Assembly (NCBI GenBank): GCA_002415785.1
Contig: DIAJ01000047.1
Location: forward strand, 106,102 to 120,521
Reading direction: 5' to 3'
Source: Flavobacteriales bacterium UBA5081
GTDB taxonomy: Bacteria; Bacteroidota; Bacteroidia; Flavobacteriales_E; Vicingaceae
DNA length: 14,420 bases
Shown here: positions 1-7,542 of the stretch, piece after piece
How the letters are laid out: each line of letters opens with the position of its first letter
Position numbering within the stretch: the stretch's first letter is position 1
Made by a program: the position numbers and the translations under genes
The notes under the pieces: model-generated
The model's database searches: none
What the model saw: only the letters and a program-made list of their open reading frames with translations
Told to the model about the DNA's origin: nothing

Positions 1-11
1 AGATTTTTTTG

Positions 12-42
12 TTTACTTTTTTCATGAATGGAAAAAAGTAAA
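12..42. repeat. 12-bp perfect inverted repeat (AT-rich stem-loop)
   Basis: Arms TTTACTTTTTTC (12-23) and GAAAAAAGTAAA (31-42) are perfectly complementary around the 7-base loop ATGAATG. A T-tract (4-10) precedes the left arm, but no clear T-tract follows either arm, so a standard intrinsic terminator is not certain. It probably marks the end of a gene lying left of the window, or is a dispersed palindrome of a kind I associate with Bacteroidota intergenic DNA (recollection, not searched). The rest of 1-140 is AT-rich leader of the next gene; I see no convincing -7 element there. Confidence 0.55.
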
Positions 43-140
43 GATAGAGTTCTGAAAATAAAATAGCTTAGTTAATTTGATAATCAACTTAGATAAATAA
101 CTGATATTAATTTTATCTTACAACAAAAATACTGAAGTCA

Positions 141-797
141 ATGAATAAAATGAAAGTAGAAATTTGGAGTGATGTAATGTGTCCTTTTTGCTATATCGGC
201 AAAAAAAGATTTGATACAGCCTTAGAAAAATTCCCACACAAAGATGAAGTTGATGTGGAGTGGAAAAGTTATCAATTAAACCCTCACCTTACTACTCAAG
301 CAGATAAAAACATTAATGAGTATTTGGCAGAGCATAAAGGCATTAGCATTGAAGAAGCACGTTCTTTGAATGAGCACGTTACTGCAATGGCCGCTGAAGT
401 AGGTTTAACGTATAAAATGGATGAGGCGGTAGTAGCCAATAGTTTCATGGCTCATCGAATGACGCATTTTGCAAAAACTAAAGGCAAGCAGTCGGAGTTG
501 GAAGAGTTACTTTTTAAGTCTTACTTTACGGAAGGAAAAAACATTGACGATTTAGATACACTCCTTCAAATTGGAGAGGAAATCGGTTTAGATAAAAACG
601 AGCTGAAAAGTGTTTTGGAAAGCAATCAATTTGCTGAAGATGTGCAGAAAGATGTATACGAAGCTCATCAAGTAGGTTTAAAGGGAGTGCCCTTTTTTGT
701 TTACAACAATCAATACGGCATTTCAGGTGCTCAGCCTAAAGAGCTTTTTGAGCAAACCTTACAGCAAGCCTATGATGAATGGAAAAAAGAAACTTAA
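141..797 (+). CDS. DsbA family oxidoreductase, FrnE-like, cytoplasmic
   Basis: A 218-residue thioredoxin-fold protein of the DsbA/FrnE type. The N-terminal beta strand (VEIWSDVMCPFC) carries the redox motif C14-P-F-C17. An all-helical insertion fills roughly residues 60-170, and the fold resumes with GVPFFVYNN, where P184 is the cis-proline next to the active site, followed by the family's ISGAQP segment (194-199). Length and order of elements are typical of the family. There is no signal peptide, so it should act in the cytoplasm, unlike periplasmic DsbA; a thiol-disulfide or related reductase/isomerase role is inferred from the family and the substrate is unknown. ATG at 141 was chosen; an in-frame ATG at 150 would remove only three residues. 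It stands alone on the + strand and converges on the next gene with a 2-base gap. Confidence 0.88.
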   Translation: MNKMKVEIWSDVMCPFCYIGKKRFDTALEKFPHKDEVDVEWKSYQLNPHLTTQADKNINEYLAEHKGISIEEARSLNEHVTAMAAEVGLTYKMDEAVVANSFMAHRMTHFAKTKGKQSELEELLFKSYFTEGKNIDDLDTLLQIGEEIGLDKNELKSVLESNQFAEDVQKDVYEAHQVGLKGVPFFVYNNQYGISGAQPKELFEQTLQQAYDEWKKET

Positions 798-799
798 GA

Positions 800-2302
800 C
801 TATAATTCAAACCAGTCTTCAATCATTTTCTTACTTTCAAGTTTATTCTCACTATGATGGATAAACTCGTTTGCACCATTAATATAATTGTAATCTTTTT
901 CCCATTGCTGATGATTTTGGGCTAAATCTTCAATGCTTTCGCAAATAAAATCAATTTCTTCATCGCTCATACAAGGGTGAATCGACAGGCGAATCCATCC
1001 GGGCTTTCTCATTAATTCTCCGGCGGAAATTTCAGAAGTTAATGCTTTAGAAGTCTCCATATCTACATGCAATAAAAAATGCCCGTAAGTACCGGCGCAA
1101 CTACAGCCTCCTCTTGTCTGTATGCCAAAACGGTCGTTGAGCAATTTTACTCCCAAATTATAATGAAGGTCGTCGATAAAAAATGAAATTACTCCCAATC
1201 GACTTTTATGTTGCTCAGCCAAAATATGAAGATTGTCTATAGGAAGTAATCGCTTAAAAATTTGATTTATAATTTCCTTTTCTCGGCTAATAATATGGTC
1301 GACTCCCATTTGCTCTTTTAGTTTTATGGCTAGAGAGGTACGAATACATTGTAAAAAGCCCGGAGTACCGCCATCTTCTCTTTCTTCAATGTTTTCAATA
1401 TATTGATGTTCTCCCCAAGGGTTTGTCCACATTACTGTTCCACCTCCGGGACAATCAGGAACAAGGTTTTTATATACCTTTCGATTAAAAATCAAAACGC
1501 CTGAAGTGCCGGGTCCGCCCAGGAATTTATGTGGAGAAAAAAAGATGGCATCTAAATATTCCTCCTCCTTTTCAGGGTGCATGTTAATATCGATATAAGG
1601 GGCTGCACAGGCAAAATCTACAAAACATAAACCTTGGTTTTGGTGCATTAAGGCGGCAATTTTATGATAAGGTGTCTTCAAGCCGGTAACATTTGAGGCT
1701 GCTGTAACCGATGCTATTTTTAGAGGATTGTCTTTGTATTTTTCAAGGAGGTTTTCCAATTCTTTCTTGCAGAAAAGTCCCTCTTCATTTGGCGGAACAA
1801 CTTCCACTTTTGCAATGGTTTCCAACCAAGAAGTTTGATTAGAATGATGTTCCATGTGGGAGATAAAAACTACCGGTTTAAAGTGCTCGGGAATAGAAGT
1901 AAATTGCTTTAAACCCTCCGGCACTTTTAGTCCTAAAATTCGTTGAAACTTGTTTACAGCGCCTGTCATCCCGCTACCACTCATAATTAGCACATCGTCC
2001 TCTGAAGCATTTACATGTTTTTTAATAATTGCTTTTGCATGATGATATGCCTTTGTCATTGCTGTGCCCGAAACTGTTGTTTCTGTGTGTGTATTGGCAA
2101 CAAAAGGACCAAATTCTTCTTTAATTTTATCTTCAATTGGGCCATACAAACGCCCGGAAGCTGTCCAGTCTGCGTACACCAACTTTTGCTTGCCAAATGG
2201 GGAACGAAAGCTTTGATGAACTCCAATAATATTTTCGCGAAAGGGTTTGAAGTAGCTTTCTAAGGATTGTTCTGTAATTGTTTTGCTTGCAGTAGACTCC
2301 AT
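800..2302 (-). CDS. Class V aminotransferase-fold PLP enzyme (SufS/selenocysteine lyase-like)
   Basis: A 500-residue fold-type I PLP enzyme. Seen directly: substrate-side segment YADWTASGR (43-51), ISHMEHHSN (147-155) that stacks on the cofactor, VDFACAAP (228-235) with D229 for the pyridine nitrogen, and FFSPHKF (254-260) with K259 as the expected Schiff-base lysine. RGGCSCAG (397-404) aligns with the RTGHHC region of SufS, so C402 (or C400) would take the place of the catalytic cysteine. At 500 residues it is about 90 longer than SufS, with a C-terminal helical extension after ~460. Cysteine desulfurase or selenocysteine lyase activity is possible, but no suf genes are adjacent, so the substrate stays open. 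It lies 78 bases downstream of the phosphodiesterase gene on the same strand, with a candidate promoter of its own in the gap. Confidence 0.88.
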   Translation of the reverse strand: MESTASKTITEQSLESYFKPFRENIIGVHQSFRSPFGKQKLVYADWTASGRLYGPIEDKIKEEFGPFVANTHTETTVSGTAMTKAYHHAKAIIKKHVNASEDDVLIMSGSGMTGAVNKFQRILGLKVPEGLKQFTSIPEHFKPVVFISHMEHHSNQTSWLETIAKVEVVPPNEEGLFCKKELENLLEKYKDNPLKIASVTAASNVTGLKTPYHKIAALMHQNQGLCFVDFACAAPYIDINMHPEKEEEYLDAIFFSPHKFLGGPGTSGVLIFNRKVYKNLVPDCPGGGTVMWTNPWGEHQYIENIEEREDGGTPGFLQCIRTSLAIKLKEQMGVDHIISREKEIINQIFKRLLPIDNLHILAEQHKSRLGVISFFIDDLHYNLGVKLLNDRFGIQTRGGCSCAGTYGHFLLHVDMETSKALTSEISAGELMRKPGWIRLSIHPCMSDEEIDFICESIEDLAQNHQQWEKDYNYINGANEFIHHSENKLESKKMIEDWFEL

Positions 2303-2320
2303 AACTCAGTGAATATGCAG

Positions 2321-2328
2321 CAAATGTA
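2321..2328 (-). promoter_or_regulatory. Candidate Bacteroidota -7 promoter element for the class V aminotransferase gene
   Basis: Read on the - strand this is TACATTTG, an exact match to the TAnnTTTG -7 element of Bacteroidota primary sigma-factor promoters. Transcription would begin near 2314-2316, leaving a leader of only about 12-14 bases before the ATG at 2302. No TTG of the -33 element is found at the usual 17-19 base spacing, so the call rests on the -7 match alone. Confidence 0.4.
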
Positions 2329-2380
2329 GGATTATTGTATTTTACAGAGCACTTCTCAAGTAAATTTTATGGCTATTTCA

Positions 2381-3142
2381 CTACTTCCCCTCCAAAACCT
2401 CTTTCAGCCGATGAGGATAATCGGTAATGATTCCATCTACTCCCATTTCGTGGTACTTTTTTAGGTTAGCGCTTTCATTTACCGTCCACACATTCACTTT
2501 TTTTCCCATTTCGTGCACTTTTCTTACCACTCGAGCATTAACGTATTTGTAGTTAATGTTGATTTCTTGCGCAAAGTCGTAGCGCTGTAAGCGTTTGTAG
2601 CTAAACTTGCTTCCACCGTAAAAAGGCGCAACTGGAATAAAAGCGGCAAAGAGTTTTTGAACATCACTTTGCAAATTGGGGAGTTTTCTGAAATTCGATA
2701 ATATCCGATCGTTAAACGACTGCACAATGCACCATTCATTGGCTTTGTACTCATTTACTAATTCGATAATGTTTTTTTCAATTCCTTGGTGGTACGGGCT
2801 ACCATCCTTTACCTCTAAAAGCAGTTGTGTTCTTCCATTTACCAATTCAAGCACTTCTCTAAAAGTAGGCACTTTCTCATCGGTAAAGTCAGGGTTAAAC
2901 CATGAACCGGCACTGTAGTTTTTCAGCTTGTTTAAGCTCATTTTTCGAACACTTCCCCAGCCGTTAGTAGTTCTTACAATGGTTTTATCATGAATAACCA
3001 CTACTTCTCCATCAATGGTTTGACGTAAATCCATCTCAATTCGATCCACACCCATTTCTACCGCTTTTTGGAAAGCAGCCAAGGTGTTTTCAGGGGCAAT
3101 TCCTGAAGCGCCCCTATGAGCTATAATTAGCGGTTTACTCAT
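2381..3142 (-). CDS. Glycerophosphodiester phosphodiesterase (GDPD family, cytoplasmic)
   Basis: A 253-residue TIM-barrel GDPD that hydrolyses glycerophosphodiesters to glycerol-3-phosphate and an alcohol, using a divalent metal. The hallmark segments are present and in order: AHRGASGIAPENT (8-20) with H9 and R10, RIEMDLRQT (34-42) with metal ligands E36 and D38, VVVIHD (47-52) with the catalytic histidine H51, LLLEVKDG with E110 and K112, then VNVWTVNE and GVDGIITDYP near the C-terminus. There is no signal peptide, so it resembles UgpQ-type cytoplasmic enzymes more than periplasmic GlpQ. It starts 15 bases after the stop of the GNAT-nitrilase gene, which points to co-transcription; a role in recycling phospholipid head groups is inferred from the family. 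Confidence 0.93.
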   Translation of the reverse strand: MSKPLIIAHRGASGIAPENTLAAFQKAVEMGVDRIEMDLRQTIDGEVVVIHDKTIVRTTNGWGSVRKMSLNKLKNYSAGSWFNPDFTDEKVPTFREVLELVNGRTQLLLEVKDGSPYHQGIEKNIIELVNEYKANEWCIVQSFNDRILSNFRKLPNLQSDVQKLFAAFIPVAPFYGGSKFSYKRLQRYDFAQEININYKYVNARVVRKVHEMGKKVNVWTVNESANLKKYHEMGVDGIITDYPHRLKEVLEGK

Positions 3143-3157
3143 AGCCGTAAAATTAAG

Positions 3158-4690
3158 TCAATTCTTCCACTTTAGCTCAAAGAGGTCTGTTCTTCGGTCA
3201 ATCAGGTTTCTAACGCTCCCTTTTAAATGCAGCTCTTTTAGCAGGCTAAGGTCAACATCGGCAATTACGGTCATTTCTGTATTTGGAGTAGCTTCAGCAA
3301 CCACTCCATTGGTTGGGAAAGCAAAATCGCAAGGAGAAAATACCGCCGATTGCGCATACTGAATGTCCATATTATGAACTTTTGGTAAGTTGCCAACGCA
3401 GCCGGCAATAGCAACATAACATTCGTTTTCAATGGCTCTGGCTTGTGCACAATGGCGAATTCTGTGATAACCGTTAGCGGTATCTGTTAAAAATGGAACA
3501 AATAATATGTTCATATCATCTAATGCCAACAATCTCGAAAGTTCAGGAAACTCAGAGTCATAGCAAATTAAAATTCCTACTTTTCCGCAGTCTGTATCAA
3601 ATACTTTTACTTCACTTCCCCCGGAGGTTCCCCAATAGGCGTGTTCGTCCGGAGTAACGTGAATTTTCTTTTGCAAATCTATACTTCCGTCGCGGCGGCA
3701 TAGAAAGCAGCCGTTAAACAATTGTTCGTCTTCGTATATAGGCATGCTACCTGCAATTACATTTATGTTGTAACTCACTGCATATTCACTAAACTTTTCC
3801 TTTAAAAGCTCTGTGTATCCGGCTAATGAGCGAATGGCATCAGGGGTAGATTGGTGATTGAACTTTGCCATTAGTGGAGCGTTAAACAACTCGGGAAAAA
3901 GGATAAAGTCTGCATGATAATCACTCACTGCGCCCACAAAAAACTCAATTTGCTCCAGTAGATCTTCTATGCTTTCCATTCGTCGCATTTGCCATTGAAC
4001 TAAGCCAATTCGTACAATACTGCGCTGTTGATTTAGCAGTTTCTCTTCCTTCTCATAATAAATGTTGTTCCACTCTAAAAGAGTAGCATAAGCACCGGAA
4101 TCTTTATCCCCGGGCAAGTAATTCTTTAGAATTTTTCTAACGTGAAAGTCATTTGAGAGTTGAAAATTTAAAGTAGGATCATGGATTTCTCTATCCTTTA
4201 CTTTTTCAATGTACTGTCTGGGAGTTAATTCATTCTGATAATCGATGTAGCCCGGAATTCTACCTCCGGCAATAATGGAACGCAAGTTTAGTTTTTCACA
4301 AATTTCTTTTCGCGCATCATACATTCTTCTTCCTAAGCGCATTCCTTGATAATCAGGATGGACTAAAATTTCTATGCCGTAAAGTACATCTCCTTTTGGG
4401 TCGTGAGTTCCAAAATGTCCGTTATCGGTAATTTCCACATAAGTGTGCTGATCGCCAAAACGCTCATAATTTACGATAAGTGAAAAAGCCACGGCAACTA
4501 CTTTTCCATTTACTTCTACGCAAATCTGACCATCGGGAAACACTTTTAGTAGTTGTTTAATGTCGCTTTTCTCCCAATCTTCATCAATATTTGGATAAGC
4601 TGAACGCATATTTTCTTTTAAATCGTCGAAATCGCTGATTAAAAAATTGCGAATAATAATTTTTAATTCGCTAGAATCCTCTGTTTTCAT
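3158..4690 (-). CDS. GNAT acetyltransferase-nitrilase fusion (class 12 nitrilase, RimI-like N-terminus)
   Basis: A 510-residue two-domain protein. Residues ~8-150 form a GNAT acetyltransferase domain; the acetyl-CoA binding turn is in EILVHPDYQGMRLGRRMY, with QGMRLG at 115-120. After a linker with helices (~150-222), residues ~225-490 form a carbon-nitrogen hydrolase domain with the full catalytic triad: E267 in LFPELF, K342 in KKIHVTPDE and C376 in ILICYDSEFPE. This arrangement matches the nitrilase subgroup known to carry an N-terminal RimI-type domain. The hydrolase should cleave a small amide or amine-derived substrate; its identity, and what the GNAT half acetylates, are unknown. It is the first gene of a leftward pair with the phosphodiesterase. 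No clear -7 element lies upstream on the - strand. Confidence 0.92.
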   Translation of the reverse strand: MKTEDSSELKIIIRNFLISDFDDLKENMRSAYPNIDEDWEKSDIKQLLKVFPDGQICVEVNGKVVAVAFSLIVNYERFGDQHTYVEITDNGHFGTHDPKGDVLYGIEILVHPDYQGMRLGRRMYDARKEICEKLNLRSIIAGGRIPGYIDYQNELTPRQYIEKVKDREIHDPTLNFQLSNDFHVRKILKNYLPGDKDSGAYATLLEWNNIYYEKEEKLLNQQRSIVRIGLVQWQMRRMESIEDLLEQIEFFVGAVSDYHADFILFPELFNAPLMAKFNHQSTPDAIRSLAGYTELLKEKFSEYAVSYNINVIAGSMPIYEDEQLFNGCFLCRRDGSIDLQKKIHVTPDEHAYWGTSGGSEVKVFDTDCGKVGILICYDSEFPELSRLLALDDMNILFVPFLTDTANGYHRIRHCAQARAIENECYVAIAGCVGNLPKVHNMDIQYAQSAVFSPCDFAFPTNGVVAEATPNTEMTVIADVDLSLLKELHLKGSVRNLIDRRTDLFELKWKN

Positions 4691-4763
4691 TTTCTTTGGG
4701 CTTTTACGCTTTCAATTGTTAGTAAATGTTCAAGTAGAGAATGTAATTAACTTTAGATAAAAC

Positions 4764-4771
4764 TACTTTTG
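4764..4771 (+). promoter_or_regulatory. Candidate -7 promoter element for the MORN-repeat gene
   Basis: TACTTTTG matches the Bacteroidota -7 consensus TAnnTTTG exactly. It lies in the divergent gap 4691-4882, on the strand of the MORN-repeat gene, and would give a leader of about 105 bases. No TTG is seen at -33 spacing. The remainder of that 192-base gap is AT-rich, with nothing else I can identify. Confidence 0.4.
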
Positions 4772-4882
4772 TTATAAATTAAACTAAAACCAAGCTTGCT
4801 AATTGAACAATTAAGTGGTGTAAATATACTAAGAGCGCGCTTCAAAAGTGTTTTCAATTTAGCTTAACAATAAAATTATTCC

Positions 4883-6628
4883 ATGAAACAATCACAATTA
4901 TTGCAGATCAAAAATTGCTTAGGACTAATATTCTTTTTTAGTCTGTCGGTTATGACTTCAGCACAGGACACCGCAGTTTACAAATGGGAAAATGGCAACA
5001 TTAAAGCCAAAGGATTTTTGGAAATGGGTGGCATAGAAAATGGTCGTTGGGAGTTTTTCAGCAAAGAAGGTGTTTTGCAGCAGGTGGTGACTTACGATTT
5101 TGGAGAATTTGACGGCCCTTTTGAAAATTATTACGAAAATGGAAAGTTGAAAGAAGAGGGCTATTTTATGAGAGCCATGCGCGACAGTGCTTTTAAGGCG
5201 TATTACCCTAATGAGCAATTGGAGGTTGAAGGCTACTTTAAAAGAGGGTTTAGAGATAGTTTGTGGGTATTTTACTATGAAAATGGCAATAAAAAAGAAA
5301 GCGGTGAATTTGAAATGGATCAGCGGCTTGGAGAATGGAAAAGCTGGTATGAAAATGGGCAGTTGAAAGAAGTGAGAGAAATAACAGAAGGTCAGGAAAA
5401 GGTTCAATCTTATTACTCAAAAGATGGGAAACAATTAGTAAAAAATGGCAATGGAAAGATTAAAGATTATTATGATAATGGCAAGTTGAAAGTAGAGGGA
5501 GAACTAAGCAATGGCGAAAAATCAGGTCAGTGGAAATTTTACAATTCAGCCGGAGAGTTAAGTAAACTGCAATCGTTTAAAAATGGGAAAGCAAATGGTG
5601 AGTGGAAGTCATTTTACGAAAACGGAAAAGTTGAATGGACAGGAAAGTATGAAGACGATTTAAAAGTAGGAGATTGGAAATACTACTATGTTGATGGAAC
5701 ACTAAAGCAACTCACACAATACAAAAAAGGCGAAAAGTTTGGAGTAGAAAAGAGCTACTTTGCCGATGGCACCTTAGCCGACTCCGGAGCATACAAAAAT
5801 GGAAAGAAGTCCGGTGAGTGGCTTTGGTATTTAGAAAGTGGTTTGTTGGATATGCGCGGAAACTTTGAAGAAGGAATGCAGTCAGGTGAGTGGGCATATT
5901 ATTACAACGACACTAACCAAATATTAAATACCGGGCACTTTAAAGCCAACAAGCGCGAGGGGCTTTGGCTGTATTATTACAGAGACGGCAGCTTGTGGAG
6001 AAAAGGATTTTTTGCAAATGATTTAAAAGATAGTGTTTGGAACACTTATCATGAAAATGGGAATTTATTGATTGATGGAAAGTATAAAAAAGGCTTGGAA
6101 AATGGCAAGTGGTTCAGCTACTATGCTGACGGCAGCAAGCAGGATGAAGGAAACTACGAAGAAGGTTTAATGCATGGAGCTTGGAAAGGCTGGTTTCCAA
6201 ATGGCAATCTACGCTATGAAGGAAGTTACTTGAAAGGGAAGAAAGATGGAGTTTGGACTTATTACAGTGAGGAAGGGAAAAAAGAATTGCAAGAAACTTA
6301 CGCCAATGGAGCTTTAAACGGAGAACGTAAAAGTTGGTGGGAGAATGGAAATTTGAGAGATCAGGGCAATTTTATCGACGGGAAGCAAAATGGTTTGTGG
6401 ATTTATTATCATGAAAATGGCAACAAAATGACAGAAGTTACCTATAAAGAAGGAAAAATCGATGGAAAAATGACCTCTTGGTATGAAATCGGAACCTTAG
6501 AAAGCGAAAAAAATTACAAAGAAGGGATTCCTCACGGAGATTTTAAATTTTACGGTAAACGCGCCGGAGATTTAAAAATGCAGATTAAATACAAAAAAGG
6601 TGAAAAAATTGAAGTAATAAAAGAGTAA
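4883..6628 (+). CDS. Exported MORN-2 repeat protein (YwqK-like), ~22 tandem repeats
   Basis: A 581-residue protein with an N-terminal signal peptide (hydrophobic stretch ~13-25, likely cleavage near A27/Q28). The rest is an almost unbroken array of about 22 repeats of ~23 residues with the pattern G-x-W-x-x-Y-Y-x-[ND]-G-x-L-x-x-x-G-x-[YF]-x-x-G. This is the MORN_2 repeat, which folds into short beta-hairpin units stacking into an elongated sheet. One region near residues 170-190 is irregular. Databases often label such proteins 'YwqK family antitoxin', but here there is a signal peptide, far more repeats than in YwqK, and no toxin gene alongside, so an envelope or surface role is more likely (inference). 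The ATG at 4883 was chosen because it gives the signal peptide. A beta-barrel gene follows after 37 bases. Confidence 0.88.
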   Translation: MKQSQLLQIKNCLGLIFFFSLSVMTSAQDTAVYKWENGNIKAKGFLEMGGIENGRWEFFSKEGVLQQVVTYDFGEFDGPFENYYENGKLKEEGYFMRAMRDSAFKAYYPNEQLEVEGYFKRGFRDSLWVFYYENGNKKESGEFEMDQRLGEWKSWYENGQLKEVREITEGQEKVQSYYSKDGKQLVKNGNGKIKDYYDNGKLKVEGELSNGEKSGQWKFYNSAGELSKLQSFKNGKANGEWKSFYENGKVEWTGKYEDDLKVGDWKYYYVDGTLKQLTQYKKGEKFGVEKSYFADGTLADSGAYKNGKKSGEWLWYLESGLLDMRGNFEEGMQSGEWAYYYNDTNQILNTGHFKANKREGLWLYYYRDGSLWRKGFFANDLKDSVWNTYHENGNLLIDGKYKKGLENGKWFSYYADGSKQDEGNYEEGLMHGAWKGWFPNGNLRYEGSYLKGKKDGVWTYYSEEGKKELQETYANGALNGERKSWWENGNLRDQGNFIDGKQNGLWIYYHENGNKMTEVTYKEGKIDGKMTSWYEIGTLESEKNYKEGIPHGDFKFYGKRAGDLKMQIKYKKGEKIEVIKE

Positions 6629-6665
6629 TCCATTACTTTTACTTTTTGTCTAAATCATTTGTTAA

Positions 6666-7418
6666 ATGAAACTTTCAAAACGCCTAATACTCTTTTGCTG
6701 TCTAACTTTCACTACACAGTTAACTTTTTCACAAGCAGTAGAAAACACTCAAACTATTGACTCAGATATTTCAAATGAAGAAAAATCTGTCATGATTCTT
6801 CATCTCGGAGCTAGTTTTCCTTCGGGTAATTTTGCAGACACTGAGAATGGTGGTGCTGCAAAAAATGGATTTAGTATTGGGGTAGAATTCCATTATAACA
6901 TAACTGAAACTTTTTATGTAGGTGCAATGTACCGAAACCACAGCTATAAAGTTGATGAGCCTGCAATGCAACGATCTTTAGCAGCTCAAATGCAACCAGG
7001 CATTGGAGTAAGTGGATTGAGCGTGGGTAATTGGAAATTGAACAACTACTTAGTCGGTTTAGGTACAATTTCGCCCTTAAATAACAACGAAATAGAATTC
7101 TATACCAAAATGATGATGGGTTTATGTAGTGGAAAATCACCTAGCGTACAAGCTACATTAAGTGACGGAAATAGTGACTTGGTCATTAACCAAACTAGTG
7201 GAGATGCAAACAACTTTGCAGCACTCTTTGGTTTAGGTTTCAGAATTCATGCCGGAGAATCGGTAGACATTATGATTGCCGGGGACTATTTTACCTCTAC
7301 TTTGGAATATGAAGATATTTTAGTAACAGCTCAAGGTCAAGGAACTATGACAGCTCCTCCAGCTGAGCAAGAAACGGATGTTATGAGCCTAACATTCGGT
7401 TTGGTGTTTAAACTTTAG
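6666..7418 (+). CDS. Small outer-membrane beta-barrel protein
   Basis: A 250-residue exported protein. The N-terminus is a signal peptide (MKLSKR, a hydrophobic run, then LTFSQ), with cleavage expected after about residue 23. The mature part alternates short amphipathic strands with polar loops, for example MILHLGASFPSGNFAD, FSIGVEFHYNI, FYVGAMYRNH, FAALFGLGFRIH and MSLTFGLVFKL, as in 8-stranded outer-membrane barrels. It ends with a strand containing a penultimate-region aromatic residue, typical of outer-membrane proteins. I do not recognise a specific function. It sits 37 bases after the MORN-repeat gene and may share its transcript. A near-match to the -7 element (TACTTTTTG, one base too long) lies in the gap. 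Confidence 0.75.
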   Translation: MKLSKRLILFCCLTFTTQLTFSQAVENTQTIDSDISNEEKSVMILHLGASFPSGNFADTENGGAAKNGFSIGVEFHYNITETFYVGAMYRNHSYKVDEPAMQRSLAAQMQPGIGVSGLSVGNWKLNNYLVGLGTISPLNNNEIEFYTKMMMGLCSGKSPSVQATLSDGNSDLVINQTSGDANNFAALFGLGFRIHAGESVDIMIAGDYFTSTLEYEDILVTAQGQGTMTAPPAEQETDVMSLTFGLVFKL

Positions 7419-7468
7419 GATAAAAAGCAAAGAGCAAAAAGATTAGCAAATAATTCTAGAATTATTGT

Positions 7469-7476
7469 TACCTTTG
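7469..7476 (+). promoter_or_regulatory. Probable -7 promoter element of the rimP-nusA-infB operon
   Basis: TACCTTTG is an exact match to TAnnTTTG. It lies between the end of the beta-barrel gene (7418) and rimP. Transcription would start near 7482, giving a leader of about 60 bases consisting mostly of the GCGA-capped hairpin. No clear TTG is present at -33 spacing. This position also argues against the upstream TTG start at 7465 for rimP, since that codon overlaps the promoter. Confidence 0.55.
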
Positions 7477-7499
7477 CGCCGAATTAGTTGGAATTGTAG

Positions 7500-7525
7500 A
7501 AAGAGGGGACGCGAGTCCCCTCTTT
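7500..7525 (+). promoter_or_regulatory. rimP leader hairpin: 11-bp perfect stem with GCGA tetraloop
   Basis: AAAGAGGGGAC (7500-7510) pairs perfectly with GTCCCCTCTTT (7515-7525) around the loop GCGA, a GNRA tetraloop. It is the most GC-rich, most stable structure in an AT-rich neighbourhood. The 3' arm runs into TCTTTT, so it could act as an attenuator or weak terminator. It ends 17 bases before the rimP ATG and could instead affect translation or mRNA stability, or bind a ribosomal or Nus protein. The fold is read directly; the function is inference. Confidence 0.7.
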
Positions 7526-7542
7526 TGATAAAACTAAAAGGG

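Noticed and set aside
77..87. TTGATAATCAA, resembling an Fnr/Crp half-site pair
   Set aside because: Fnr sites need four bases between TTGAT and ATCAA; here there is one, and an 11-base AT-rich palindrome is expected by chance.
4958..5407. 149-residue antisense open frame in the MORN-repeat gene
   Set aside because: It is a shadow of the repeat array; the translation is Phe/Ile/Lys-rich with no domain features.
4883..6628. YwqJ-YwqK-type toxin-antitoxin system
   Set aside because: No toxin gene is adjacent, and the protein has a signal peptide and a much longer repeat array.
7465..7542. Upstream extension of rimP from a TTG, adding 26 residues
   Set aside because: It overlaps the -7 element and the perfect hairpin, gives an N-terminus unlike RimP, and the ATG at 7543 yields the normal length.
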